NCBI GenBank assembly: GCA_002499015.1
Contig: DAJY01000021.1
Coordinates: 2,767-8,933 of the forward strand
Reading direction: 5' to 3'
From: Euryarchaeota archaeon UBA242
Lineage (GTDB): Archaea; Thermoplasmatota; Poseidoniia; Poseidoniales; Poseidoniaceae
Length of the DNA stretch: 6,167 nt
This document shows positions 1-5,728 of this stretch, one piece after another (position 1 is the first letter of the stretch; each line of letters starts with the position of its first letter). The notes under the pieces were generated by a model, which was given only the letters and a program-made list of their open reading frames with translations, searched no databases and was not told the DNA's origin. Position numbers and translations under genes: made by a program.

Positions 1-804
1 ATTCTCTTCATCATCGACCAATAGGAATACGCCTCTAGGGCCTTGTTCAAAGCGGACAAATACAGTGCTGATTCCACCCAGCAGAGGTGCTCTAATTGAA
101 AATTCAGAAGGCGCACCTGCTGCTGCAAGTTTAGTCCATGACTCAATAGTTGCATTCTCTTGTAAGGGGATACTTGCTTGGGGCATTAGATTGCCTTTTC
201 CATCCATTTGACGAGGTGGCCATATCAACTCTCCATCCACTTTCTGGCTCATCAATTTGAGCCTTGCAGCAGCGCCCTCTTGGTATTGCTGCTGTGAAAC
301 ATATGCGCCTTGAGATACATGTTCTGGCTGGCATTCTTTTTCCCAAGCAGAAGTCATTTCGTGGTGGAACTCTTCATCAACATCCAAACCACCCTCTGGT
401 TCCCATATGTCTACATCACAATCAGTTTTACAAACCACAACTCTTGCATCATCACCAATGCACAAGTCCCATTCTGCACTAAGTTGTGCAGAATCATCAT
501 TGGATGTCTGCATTACTTCAACACCTGTAGCCATGAACATAATTGAACCTTCAACATCGTTCAGTGCGTTGATAGAATTTATTTGAGTTCCTTTACTCTG
601 CAGTAATTGAATGGCTGCTATGGCCAAAGTAGTGTAATCGGAATCAGCTCCAAAAACGCAATCATCTCCCAAATACCAAGGTGATTGTACAACACACGAA
701 TCCTCTCCTACACAGGCAAGATAACCTTTCCAAACAATGGTTTCGTGTTCCTCCATGTCGAGGATTTCCTGTTCCGTTATTTCAACGGTTTCTTCATCCA
801 TCAT
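1..804 (-). CDS. DUF35-like OB-fold protein (thiolase partner), partial, with N-terminal extension and no zinc-ribbon cysteines
   Basis: The frame is open from an ATG at 804 to the window edge, giving 268 residues without a stop; the C-terminus is missing. The start overlaps the thiolase stop as ATGA (804-801), preceded by a strong Shine-Dalgarno GGGAGGG (815-809), so the two genes are translationally coupled. Residues about 170-265 follow the DUF35 layout: a short helix, a knuckle containing WPPR (195-198), then an OB-fold strand pattern (TIESW near 220; FVRFEQGPRGVFLLVDD at 249-265). DUF35 proteins bind CoA/acyl groups and bridge thiolase with HMG-CoA synthase in archaea, which fits this operon. 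Oddly, the four cysteines expected around the PPR motif are absent. About 165 acidic residues precede the domain; 53-80 (with TTLAIAAIQLLQSKG) faintly recalls the first helix of a thiolase/HMG-CoA synthase fold. The DUF35 call is fairly confident, the extension unknown. Confidence 0.72.
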   Translation of the reverse strand, partial: MMDEETVEITEQEILDMEEHETIVWKGYLACVGEDSCVVQSPWYLGDDCVFGADSDYTTLAIAAIQLLQSKGTQINSINALNDVEGSIMFMATGVEVMQTSNDDSAQLSAEWDLCIGDDARVVVCKTDCDVDIWEPEGGLDVDEEFHHEMTSAWEKECQPEHVSQGAYVSQQQYQEGAAARLKLMSQKVDGELIWPPRQMDGKGNLMPQASIPLQENATIESWTKLAAAGAPSEFSIRAPLLGGISTVFVRFEQGPRGVFLLVDDEEN

Positions 805-1970
805 CTATCCCTCCCAAAGATATGAACAGCGCAAGTAGCACCAGAGCCACCAACGTTGTGAGTTAATCCGATTTCAGCATCACGAATTTGTCTTGCTGAT
901 TCAACAGTACCTTTCAGTTGTTTGAACACTTCAACTGCTTGACCAGTACCAGTAGCGCCGAGAGGATGGCCTTTTGATTTCAATCCACCACTTGGATTAA
1001 TTGCAACATCGCCTTCATTTCTTCTTCCTCTACCTTGTCTAGCAAATAATCCGCCTTCACCTCTATTAGCAAAACCTAGGTCTTCTGTTGCCATTAGTTC
1101 AGCGATGGTAAAACAATCATGAACTTCTGCTAAATCGATGTCTCTTGCTGACACTCCTGAACTCTTGTAGGCTTGGGCAACCGCCTTTTGGGTTGCACTC
1201 ATTTGAGTGATGGAGTGTCTATCGTGTAGGGCTAAATGGTCTGAACCAGCGCCACTACCCTTCAACCAAATGGGGTCATCAGTAAACTCTCTAACAACAT
1301 GATCAGCAGCTAAAATTACACACGATGCACCATCTGATGTCGGACAACAATCGTATAATGTCAGAGGGTCTGCCACCATAAAACCGCTAGCAGCCTTCTC
1401 GAAGGATACTTCTTTGCGAATATGAGCAAACTCGTTTTCAAAACCGTGCATATGATTTTTGACACTTATGTTGACAAGGTCATCGTGGTTGGAACCGTAT
1501 TCATGAAAATGCCTTCTTGCCATTAGAGCATAAGTGCCTGGGAAAGTTAGCCCCGCTAATCTTTCCCATTCTGTATCACCTGAGACGCCAAGCCAGTATC
1601 GCTTTCGTTCTGCGCTGAGGTCATTCATTTTCTCAATACCACCAGCTACTACGATATCTGCCTCTCCACTTTTTATTGCCATCATGGCATCTCTAAGTGC
1701 AAAACCAGATGAAGCACAAGCATTCTCAACTCTTCTAACAGAGCAACCCTTCATTCCAGAGTGTTCCGTAAGTATAGCAGCGGTGTTTCCTAATTGGGCT
1801 CCACCGAATGCAACACTACCAATAAAAGCCTCATCAACTAAATTGGCCTCAAAATTCTTGTCTACTGAATTGAAAGCATTTGTTGCCGCTTCGGCCCACA
1901 TTGCTTTGAGTCCGAGTGGATGATTTCCATACTTGGTTTGGCCCGCACCGATTACAGCGACATCAACCAT
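801..1970 (-). CDS. Thiolase, SCP2-type archaeal acetyl-CoA C-acetyltransferase family
   Basis: This 389-residue protein is full length for the archaeal SCP2-type thiolases, which condense or cleave acyl-CoA and acetyl-CoA; in archaea they commonly supply acetoacetyl-CoA to the mevalonate pathway. Visible landmarks are the N-terminal strand VDVAVIGAGQTKYG, the nucleophile Cys85 in VENACASSG, the EVHDCFT motif (282-288), the catalytic His335 in GGLKSKGHPLGATGTGQ, and HNVGGSGAT (371-379). In that last motif His replaces the Cys of classical thiolases, as is usual in this subgroup. The frame extends 20 codons upstream to an ATG at 2030, but homologues begin at MVDVAVIG and a TATA-like box (2016-2023) lies inside that extension, so 1970 is preferred. 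There is no clear Shine-Dalgarno, so the message may be nearly leaderless. The coupled DUF35-like gene downstream supports a thiolase/DUF35 complex. Substrate chain length cannot be read from the sequence. Confidence 0.93.
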   Translation of the reverse strand: MVDVAVIGAGQTKYGNHPLGLKAMWAEAATNAFNSVDKNFEANLVDEAFIGSVAFGGAQLGNTAAILTEHSGMKGCSVRRVENACASSGFALRDAMMAIKSGEADIVVAGGIEKMNDLSAERKRYWLGVSGDTEWERLAGLTFPGTYALMARRHFHEYGSNHDDLVNISVKNHMHGFENEFAHIRKEVSFEKAASGFMVADPLTLYDCCPTSDGASCVILAADHVVREFTDDPIWLKGSGAGSDHLALHDRHSITQMSATQKAVAQAYKSSGVSARDIDLAEVHDCFTIAELMATEDLGFANRGEGGLFARQGRGRRNEGDVAINPSGGLKSKGHPLGATGTGQAVEVFKQLKGTVESARQIRDAEIGLTHNVGGSGATCAVHIFGRDR

Positions 1971-2015
1971 GACACGCCGAGGGGTATTAGGCACTTGATA
2001 GCAACGGTTGCCAAG

Positions 2016-2023
2016 TAATAAAA
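2016..2023 (-). promoter_or_regulatory. TATA-like box of the thiolase operon
   Basis: On the minus strand this reads TTTTATTA. Transcription starting about 25 bases downstream would fall near 1995, giving a short leader of roughly 25 bases before the ATG at 1970. An 11-base dyad GCAAC-G-GTTGC (2001-2011) lies between the box and the expected start, where an archaeal repressor could act. This is motif reading only. Confidence 0.4.
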
Positions 2024-2058
2024 TGTACATTTGAGACGCTAATGGCGCCCGATTTCTC

Positions 2059-2068
2059 CAATAAAACT
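2059..2068 (+). promoter_or_regulatory. TATA-like box of the kptA gene
   Basis: CAATAAAACT lies about 55 bases upstream of the kptA ATG in the 148-base divergent gap. A start near 2090 would leave a leader of about 29 bases. No Shine-Dalgarno is visible before 2119. The assignment is weak because the gap is generally AT-rich. Confidence 0.3.
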
Positions 2069-2118
2069 AATGTGATTAGCCATAGACTCTATGAAGGGGT
2101 TTCTCACGCCCTTGAATT

Positions 2119-2895
2119 ATGCTGCGACAATGCAGAAAACACGGACACTTCAGTGGCGCTAATTGCCCTGTTTGTAATGAAGAAGGAAAATTCATCATGA
2201 GCGACAGAGAATCTAACTCCCTAGGCCGCATGTTGGCTCTGGTTCTTCGTCACGCTCCTGAAAAATTTAATGTTGAAATGGATATCAATGGATGGGTAAA
2301 CTCTCGTGAGTTATCAGAATCGATTGCAAAGCAACGCCGTAATTATCACTGGCTACGTGCATGGCACTTCGAGGCTATCGCAGATGCTGATGTAAAAGGA
2401 CGCTACCAAGTTGAAGGTGAAATGATGAGGGCAACATATGGGCACTCTATTGAACTTGAGTTAGATCTACCAACTGATGAAATTCCTGAATCTCTTTACT
2501 ACCCTTGTGAAGAAGAACAAATCGCTACTCTAATTGAATTCGGAATACTTGCTGGTGACAGAAATCATGTTCACTTATCAAAAACAATAATCAATGCATT
2601 GGAAGCAGGTCATGTGAGAATCAGCAGACCATCTATTGTAGAAATTGATACAGTTCGTGCAGTAGCAGATGGACACATCATTTATCGGGCAGGAACTACT
2701 GTTTACCTCGTTGATGAAATTCCTGGAGAATATCTTTACCAAGTTGAACCAGATGACCCATCTATCGAAGAAACCTTCGCACAATGGGAACTTGAGGAAG
2801 CAGAAGCGGCTATTGCAGCAGAAGAAGCAGAAGCCCAAGCAGCTATTGCAGCAGCAGCAGAAGCAGCAGCCCCTCCAGCAGACGAAGAAGAGTGA
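2119..2895 (+). CDS. kptA: RNA 2'-phosphotransferase, Tpt1/KptA family, with N-terminal zinc knuckle and Ala/Glu-rich tail
   Basis: The 258-residue product belongs to the Tpt1/KptA family, which moves an internal RNA 2'-phosphate to NAD+, releasing nicotinamide and ADP-ribose cyclic phosphate; in eukaryotes it completes tRNA splicing, while its archaeal role is less clear. Residues 1-26 carry a zinc knuckle (C5, H8, C16, C19), as I recall from euryarchaeal homologues. The catalytic Arg-His-Arg-Arg set of yeast Tpt1 (R23, H24, R71, R138) maps to R44-H45 in LVLRHAPE, R95 in DVKGRYQV and R148 in DRNHVHLS. GHS (108-110) and VEID (174-177) also fit. Two usual motifs differ: HGT is replaced by YPC (128-130), and the late SxNxV motif by AGTTV (191-195). 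Residues 226-258 are an Ala/Glu-rich tail outside the fold. An in-frame TGA at 2113 and the knuckle fix the start at 2119; an internal ATG at 2197 would remove the knuckle. Confidence 0.9.
   Translation: MLRQCRKHGHFSGANCPVCNEEGKFIMSDRESNSLGRMLALVLRHAPEKFNVEMDINGWVNSRELSESIAKQRRNYHWLRAWHFEAIADADVKGRYQVEGEMMRATYGHSIELELDLPTDEIPESLYYPCEEEQIATLIEFGILAGDRNHVHLSKTIINALEAGHVRISRPSIVEIDTVRAVADGHIIYRAGTTVYLVDEIPGEYLYQVEPDDPSIEETFAQWELEEAEAAIAAEEAEAQAAIAAAAEAAAPPADEEE
2794..2853 (+). repeat. Imperfect tandem duplication inside the kptA tail
   Basis: Two adjoining units (2794-2820 and 2821-2853) encode EEAEA-AIAA and EEAEAQAAIAA. The second has a six-base insertion; otherwise they differ at few positions and share GC[G/A]GCTATTGCAGCA. 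GCA/GAA codons continue to 2892. The pattern indicates recent slippage or duplication in a disordered or helical Ala/Glu tail. Confidence 0.6.
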
Positions 2896-2919
2896 TTCAC
2901 CAATTGCAACTTTGCGATA

Positions 2920-2939
2920 AAACTGTCAGTTGGCAGTTT
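2920..2939 (+). repeat. Short inverted repeat downstream of kptA
   Basis: AAACTG (2920-2925) and CAGTTT (2934-2939) form a 6-bp stem with an 8-base loop, 25 bases after the kptA stop. CAGTT also recurs inside the loop. It is not followed by a clear T run, so it may be an mRNA end structure, an operator for the next gene, or chance. Confidence 0.3.
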
Positions 2940-2944
2940 AATAT
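2937..2944 (+). promoter_or_regulatory. TATA-like box before the double zinc-ribbon gene
   Basis: TTTAATAT lies in the 110-base gap after kptA. A transcription start about 26 bases on, near 2967, would give a leader of roughly 39 bases containing the GGAG (2997-3000) that precedes the ATG at 3006. Alternatively the message could be leaderless from the ATG at 2967. Co-transcription with kptA is not excluded. Confidence 0.3.
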
Positions 2945-3005
2945 CTTGCAGAATTGAGGTTGATGAATGCAAGACTTGATAGAAACTCAAGTGTGTGGAG
3001 TAATT

Positions 3006-4022
3006 ATGGCAGGGTTCGGCGGTATGCGCAAGGGTCGCAAAGAAGCAGCGGATAATCTTGGTTTTTCTGAAGAAGGAGATTGTCCTCGCTGTGGTGGTAA
3101 GTCACAAGATTCTACAATGGAAGGATATCTACAATGCGAATCCTGCAACCATGAATGGTCCGATCCAAACCATGTCGCTACAAGAGCTCCACCTCCACCG
3201 CCAGACCATAGAAGAGATGCGGAATTAATTGATGAGTTCAAACGAGATATGGAAAGTGGTCGATTAGCAGACCTTTTGGGTGTAGAAAGCGAACTTACTG
3301 AGGAACAAGAATCTTCCCTTGCTAGGCTTGAGGATAAGTGGATGAGTGGAATGCAAGGACACTTCAATGCTGCAGTTGAGGAAAGAAAACCATTGCTGAT
3401 CAATTTTGATGACGACGACAATATCGTCTCCACTGAGGTGGCAGCACTAACAATCGTATCAAATGGGTTTGATGGCGGTGAAGAAATCCGCCTTGAATAT
3501 CCTGCACTAGGAACAGAGTTCTATTCTTACAATGAACACTCGCCAACAGGTTGGAAGCGTGGACGCAGTGCTGAAGACACTGCACGTTCAATAACCAACG
3601 TTATCAATCGCTCTAGTAAATTGGTTTATGCCAATTTAGAAGGCAATAGAATCTCCTTTGAACTAAGAGAAAGTCATTTGAAAGCAGAGTCATTGGTTTT
3701 ATTCGTTGATGACCCAGGTGGTACAGACATTGTTGCTGAAAAGGGCGGAGTGATTTTAGACGCAAGGAATGTAAAGGACTTCAATGATTACAAGACAGTA
3801 GTTGCTTTAGTATTGGAAGATGGAATAATTTCTCCAAGCGAAGATCAATTATTATGGGCAATGCGCCAACAGTTAGGCATCGATGATTCGTACCATGTCC
3901 AAATAGTAATGGAATTATTCGGTGATAAGGCCCTCAAGGAATGTACCGGCTGTGGTAAGATGGCCGAATTACACCCTGAATATGCTTCTTGGTTCTGTCA
4001 TCATTGTGAAGTTTGGTGTTAA
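3006..4022 (+). CDS. Unrecognised protein with N- and C-terminal zinc ribbons, a central beta-rich domain and a TerB-like segment
   Basis: I do not recognise this 338-residue protein as a named family. Residues 26-47 form a zinc ribbon (C26, C29, C44, C47), followed by a Pro-rich linker (61-66) and a charged helical stretch (70-127). Residues about 145-250 look beta-rich. The order 'DGGE..IRL', an aromatic strand, then SAEDTARSITNVIN (188-201) and a closing strand recalls the beta-sandwich module repeated in phage capsid and tail proteins. Residues 268-305, with LEDGIISPSEDQLLWAM, resemble the acidic DG-x-I-S-x-x-E helical motif of TerB-like domains. The end is a second, cysteine-rich ribbon (C313, C316, C331, C334, C338). 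There is no signal peptide or membrane segment, so it is probably cytoplasmic. GGAG (2997-3000), five bases from the ATG, supports 3006; an in-frame ATG at 2967, also with a GAGGT upstream, would add 13 residues. Its neighbour is the MamK-like actin. The gene is surely real, its function unknown. Confidence 0.85.
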   Translation: MAGFGGMRKGRKEAADNLGFSEEGDCPRCGGKSQDSTMEGYLQCESCNHEWSDPNHVATRAPPPPPDHRRDAELIDEFKRDMESGRLADLLGVESELTEEQESSLARLEDKWMSGMQGHFNAAVEERKPLLINFDDDDNIVSTEVAALTIVSNGFDGGEEIRLEYPALGTEFYSYNEHSPTGWKRGRSAEDTARSITNVINRSSKLVYANLEGNRISFELRESHLKAESLVLFVDDPGGTDIVAEKGGVILDARNVKDFNDYKTVVALVLEDGIISPSEDQLLWAMRQQLGIDDSYHVQIVMELFGDKALKECTGCGKMAELHPEYASWFCHHCEVWC

Positions 4023-4052
4023 ATCTATTAAATTGTACAAAGTGTGCCATTC

Positions 4053-4077
4053 TATATAATTTATTTTTGATTTCGAT
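4053..4077 (+). terminator. T-rich tract after the zinc-ribbon gene, possibly overlapping a TATA box
   Basis: TATATAAT (4053-4060) runs into TTATTTTT (4061-4068) and further T-rich sequence about 40 bases after the TAA at 4020-4022. Oligo-T tracts without a strong hairpin are the usual archaeal terminator, so this may end the upstream message. TATATAAT could equally be a second, more distal promoter of the actin gene. Confidence 0.35.
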
Positions 4078-4096
4078 TAGTTCAGATTTCCATAAA

Positions 4097-4114
4097 ATTG
4101 ATTTTATAATCAAT
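4097..4114 (+). promoter_or_regulatory. Palindrome over the TATA element of the actin-like gene
   Basis: ATTGATT-TTAT-AATCAAT is a perfect inverted repeat with 7-base arms whose centre (TTTTATAAT) is TATA-like. It lies 35-52 bases upstream of the preferred ATG. A start near 4133 would leave a leader carrying AAGGTGG (4136-4142). A dyad directly over a TATA box suits a repressor that blocks TBP/TFB, but AT-rich palindromes also arise by chance. Confidence 0.45.
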
Positions 4115-4148
4115 CATTTTGGAGGTATTATTCATAAGGTGGTTCGCA

Positions 4149-5186
4149 ATGGCGAGTATCATGGCTGATGATGTATTGTATATTGGAATCGATTTAGGAA
4201 CCTTTAGAAGTGTAATGGTATCTTCGGATAGTCATGAAGAAGAAGAGCTCACAGTTATTGGAACTCCAAAGGATGCAATTGCAAAGAATTTCTTAAAGCG
4301 AGATGTATTATTCGGCGAAGAAGCATTAAAAAATCGCCTTGCCCTAAATCTATTTCGTCCATTAGAGAAGGGTGTTATCAAGGATACATCCGCAGATAGA
4401 AAGCACATCGCTGATTTCATTACTCACTTAATCGGTCTTGCAGACCCTGAAGAATATAACCGCGTTGTTGCGGTTATTGGTGCACCTGCTGAAGCAAGTC
4501 ACGTAGACAAAACTGCAATTTTTGATGCTGCAGCAGGTTCAGTAAACGCTGCAATGATTATTTCAGAACCGTTTGCAGTCGCTTATGCACTGGATATGAT
4601 AGAGCATACTCTTGTCATCGATATCGGAGCAGGTACTGCAGATTTATGTCGTGTATACGGAACTATACCAGGTCCAGGTGACCAAATGCATACAGGACAT
4701 GGCGGAGACTTCGTTGATGCAGAATTGATTAAGCAAGTCCAAGCAAAGTATAACGGTGCGCAAATTACCAAGGATATGGCGCGTCGCTGGAAGGAACAAT
4801 TCTCATTCGTTAGTACTTCAACACCTAAGAACCCAGTAATGGTTGATTTTTCAATTGAAGGTAAGGCAATGACATTGGATATTACTGATTGTATGCAAGC
4901 CGCATGTGAATCAATAGTTGACCCAATCGTTGAAAATGTTAAGTTACTAATCGCAGGATCAAACCCTGAGTTCCACGATCAATTCCGTGCTAACATGGTT
5001 TTAGCAGGCGGCGGTTCAGGAATTAAAGGTCTAGGTGCAATGATTGAACGTAGACTTTCTGATATGGGAGATGTAAATGTTCATGTTGTCGATGACCCAG
5101 TTCGCTTAGGAGCAATGGGTGGTCTTCGTTTGGCTATGGAAGTTCCAGAAGACATGTGGAAGAACCTAACATTGGCTTCTCGCTGA
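4149..5186 (+). CDS. MamK/MreB-family bacterial-type actin homologue
   Basis: This 345-residue protein is a complete actin-fold ATPase. Landmarks are phosphate-1 IGIDLGT (12-18), LFRPLEKGVIKD (68-79), connect-1 AVIGAPAEAS (108-117), SEPFAVAYALD (139-149), phosphate-2 VIDIGAGTADLC (156-167), GGDFVDAEL (185-193) and the adenosine motif VLAGGGSGIKGLG (284-296). Several stretches match magnetosome MamK as I remember it better than cell-wall MreB: GTPKD, GTIPGPGDQ (171-179), KEQFSFV (215-221) and LAGGGSGI. Glu140 and Asp158, at the positions of the MamK catalytic residues, are kept, so ATP hydrolysis and filament turnover are expected. No amphipathic membrane helix is evident at the N-terminus. 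The ATG at 4149 has AAGGTGG (4136-4142) seven bases away; the ATG at 4161 is an alternative, and a TTG at 4119 is unlikely. No magnetosome genes are nearby. Zinc-ribbon genes lie on both sides. The family is firm; the cellular role (positioning, shape, scaffold) is unknown. Confidence 0.92.
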   Translation: MASIMADDVLYIGIDLGTFRSVMVSSDSHEEEELTVIGTPKDAIAKNFLKRDVLFGEEALKNRLALNLFRPLEKGVIKDTSADRKHIADFITHLIGLADPEEYNRVVAVIGAPAEASHVDKTAIFDAAAGSVNAAMIISEPFAVAYALDMIEHTLVIDIGAGTADLCRVYGTIPGPGDQMHTGHGGDFVDAELIKQVQAKYNGAQITKDMARRWKEQFSFVSTSTPKNPVMVDFSIEGKAMTLDITDCMQAACESIVDPIVENVKLLIAGSNPEFHDQFRANMVLAGGGSGIKGLGAMIERRLSDMGDVNVHVVDDPVRLGAMGGLRLAMEVPEDMWKNLTLASR

Positions 5187-5209
5187 TTCTAATTATTGAT
5201 TATTAGAAT
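5186..5209. terminator. Hairpin between convergent genes, probable bidirectional terminator
   Basis: ATTCTAAT (5186-5193) and ATTAGAAT (5202-5209) form a perfect 8-bp stem with an 8-base loop, filling the 23-base gap between the stops of the actin gene and the minus-strand zinc-ribbon gene. On the plus strand T-rich sequence follows. Position and symmetry suit a terminator serving both directions. Confidence 0.55.
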
Positions 5210-5545
5210 TCACTTCTTCTTTCCACACGATGGACAGAAATCTAAATCTGCATCCATATGTGCACCACATTTTCCGCAGTTGGAAGAGCCAGTAATTACC
5301 GCTTCAGCAGCTGAAGTTCTTGGTGGGTTAGGATCTCCTTCTTGCGGTTCAATCAATCGAAGAGGGTCAATTCCATGTTCTTTCAATTCTAAGTATCTGT
5401 TTTTGAAAATAATAGTTTCTTGCAGTGTTGCTTCGATTTGCCACAAGCGCTTTTCACGTTCAGTGTCATCAGAAATTGTTGCTGCATCATCAAGAACAGC
5501 TTGCAAGTGTCTCATGAATTCATCAATGCTCGGTCCATCGCTCAT
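5210..5545 (-). CDS. Small protein: helical N-terminus and C-terminal zinc ribbon, function unknown
   Basis: The product has 111 residues. Residues 5-57 are charged and helical, probably a coiled coil (heptad-like LQAVLDD, REKRLWQIEATLQET, RYLELKEHG). A Pro-rich linker (61-76) follows, then a C-terminal zinc ribbon with C90, C93, C104 and C107 (CGKCG ... CPSCG) ending in a Lys tail. This layout is common in small archaeal adaptor-like proteins, but I do not recognise a specific family. The ATG at 5545 gives the natural start MSDGPSIDEF and has GGTGG (5556-5552) upstream; an in-frame ATG at 5572 with AAAGG (5581-5577) would add nine residues. The gene converges on the MamK-like actin, ending 23 bases from its stop, and diverges from the isopentenyl phosphate kinase gene. 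It is likely transcribed alone. Adjacency hints at, but does not show, a link with the actin. Confidence 0.8.
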   Translation of the reverse strand: MSDGPSIDEFMRHLQAVLDDAATISDDTEREKRLWQIEATLQETIIFKNRYLELKEHGIDPLRLIEPQEGDPNPPRTSAAEAVITGSSNCGKCGAHMDADLDFCPSCGKKK

Positions 5546-5728
5546 AAGGTGGCCACCATACGCCTTCCACATCAAACCTTTGTAATCTCAGTATCAATAG
5601 ACAGTGAATCTTGTAACTGATAATTGCTTACAAAAGGGAGTATGATTTGGCAACAAAAACATTAATCTTGTTTGTATTAGTCAAGAGATTGCGTTATACT
5701 CATCATGTGGTGGCCTGTGGGAGTAATA

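Noticed and set aside
1534..1923. 129-codon plus-strand ORF inside the thiolase gene
   Set aside because: It is antisense to well-conserved thiolase codons and encodes no recognisable motif.
1971..2030. N-terminal extension of the thiolase to an ATG at 2030
   Set aside because: The family starts at the VDVAVIG strand, the extra 20 residues look unlike any thiolase N-terminus, and the extension contains the likely TATA box.
2042..2200. A 52-codon plus-strand ORF overlapping the kptA start, ending in an ATGA overlap with the internal kptA ATG at 2197
   Set aside because: The kptA frame across the same bases encodes a zinc knuckle (C5, H8, C16, C19) typical of archaeal homologues. The small ORF has no ribosome-binding site and no recognisable product.
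2736..2990. Minus-strand Ala/Ser-rich ORF over the end of kptA
   Set aside because: It is a shadow of the GCA/GAA-rich tail repeats read in antisense.
4119..4148. TTG start for the actin gene, adding ten residues
   Set aside because: The TTG overlaps GGAGGT itself and has no upstream ribosome site; ATG 4149 has AAGGTGG at good spacing.
5196..5585. 129-codon plus-strand ORF opposite the small zinc-ribbon gene
   Set aside because: The opposite strand encodes a clear CxxC...CxxC ribbon; this frame has no ordered features and covers the intergenic hairpin.
5642..5665. Seven-codon ORF after GGGAG (5636-5640), possible leader peptide before IPK
   Set aside because: The spacing of one base is too short for a normal ribosome site and no attenuator-like structure follows.
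5607..5671. Direct repeat AATCTTGT at 5607-5614 and 5664-5671 in the divergent promoter region
   Set aside because: An 8-base repeat in AT-rich sequence is expected by chance, and there is no further symmetry.
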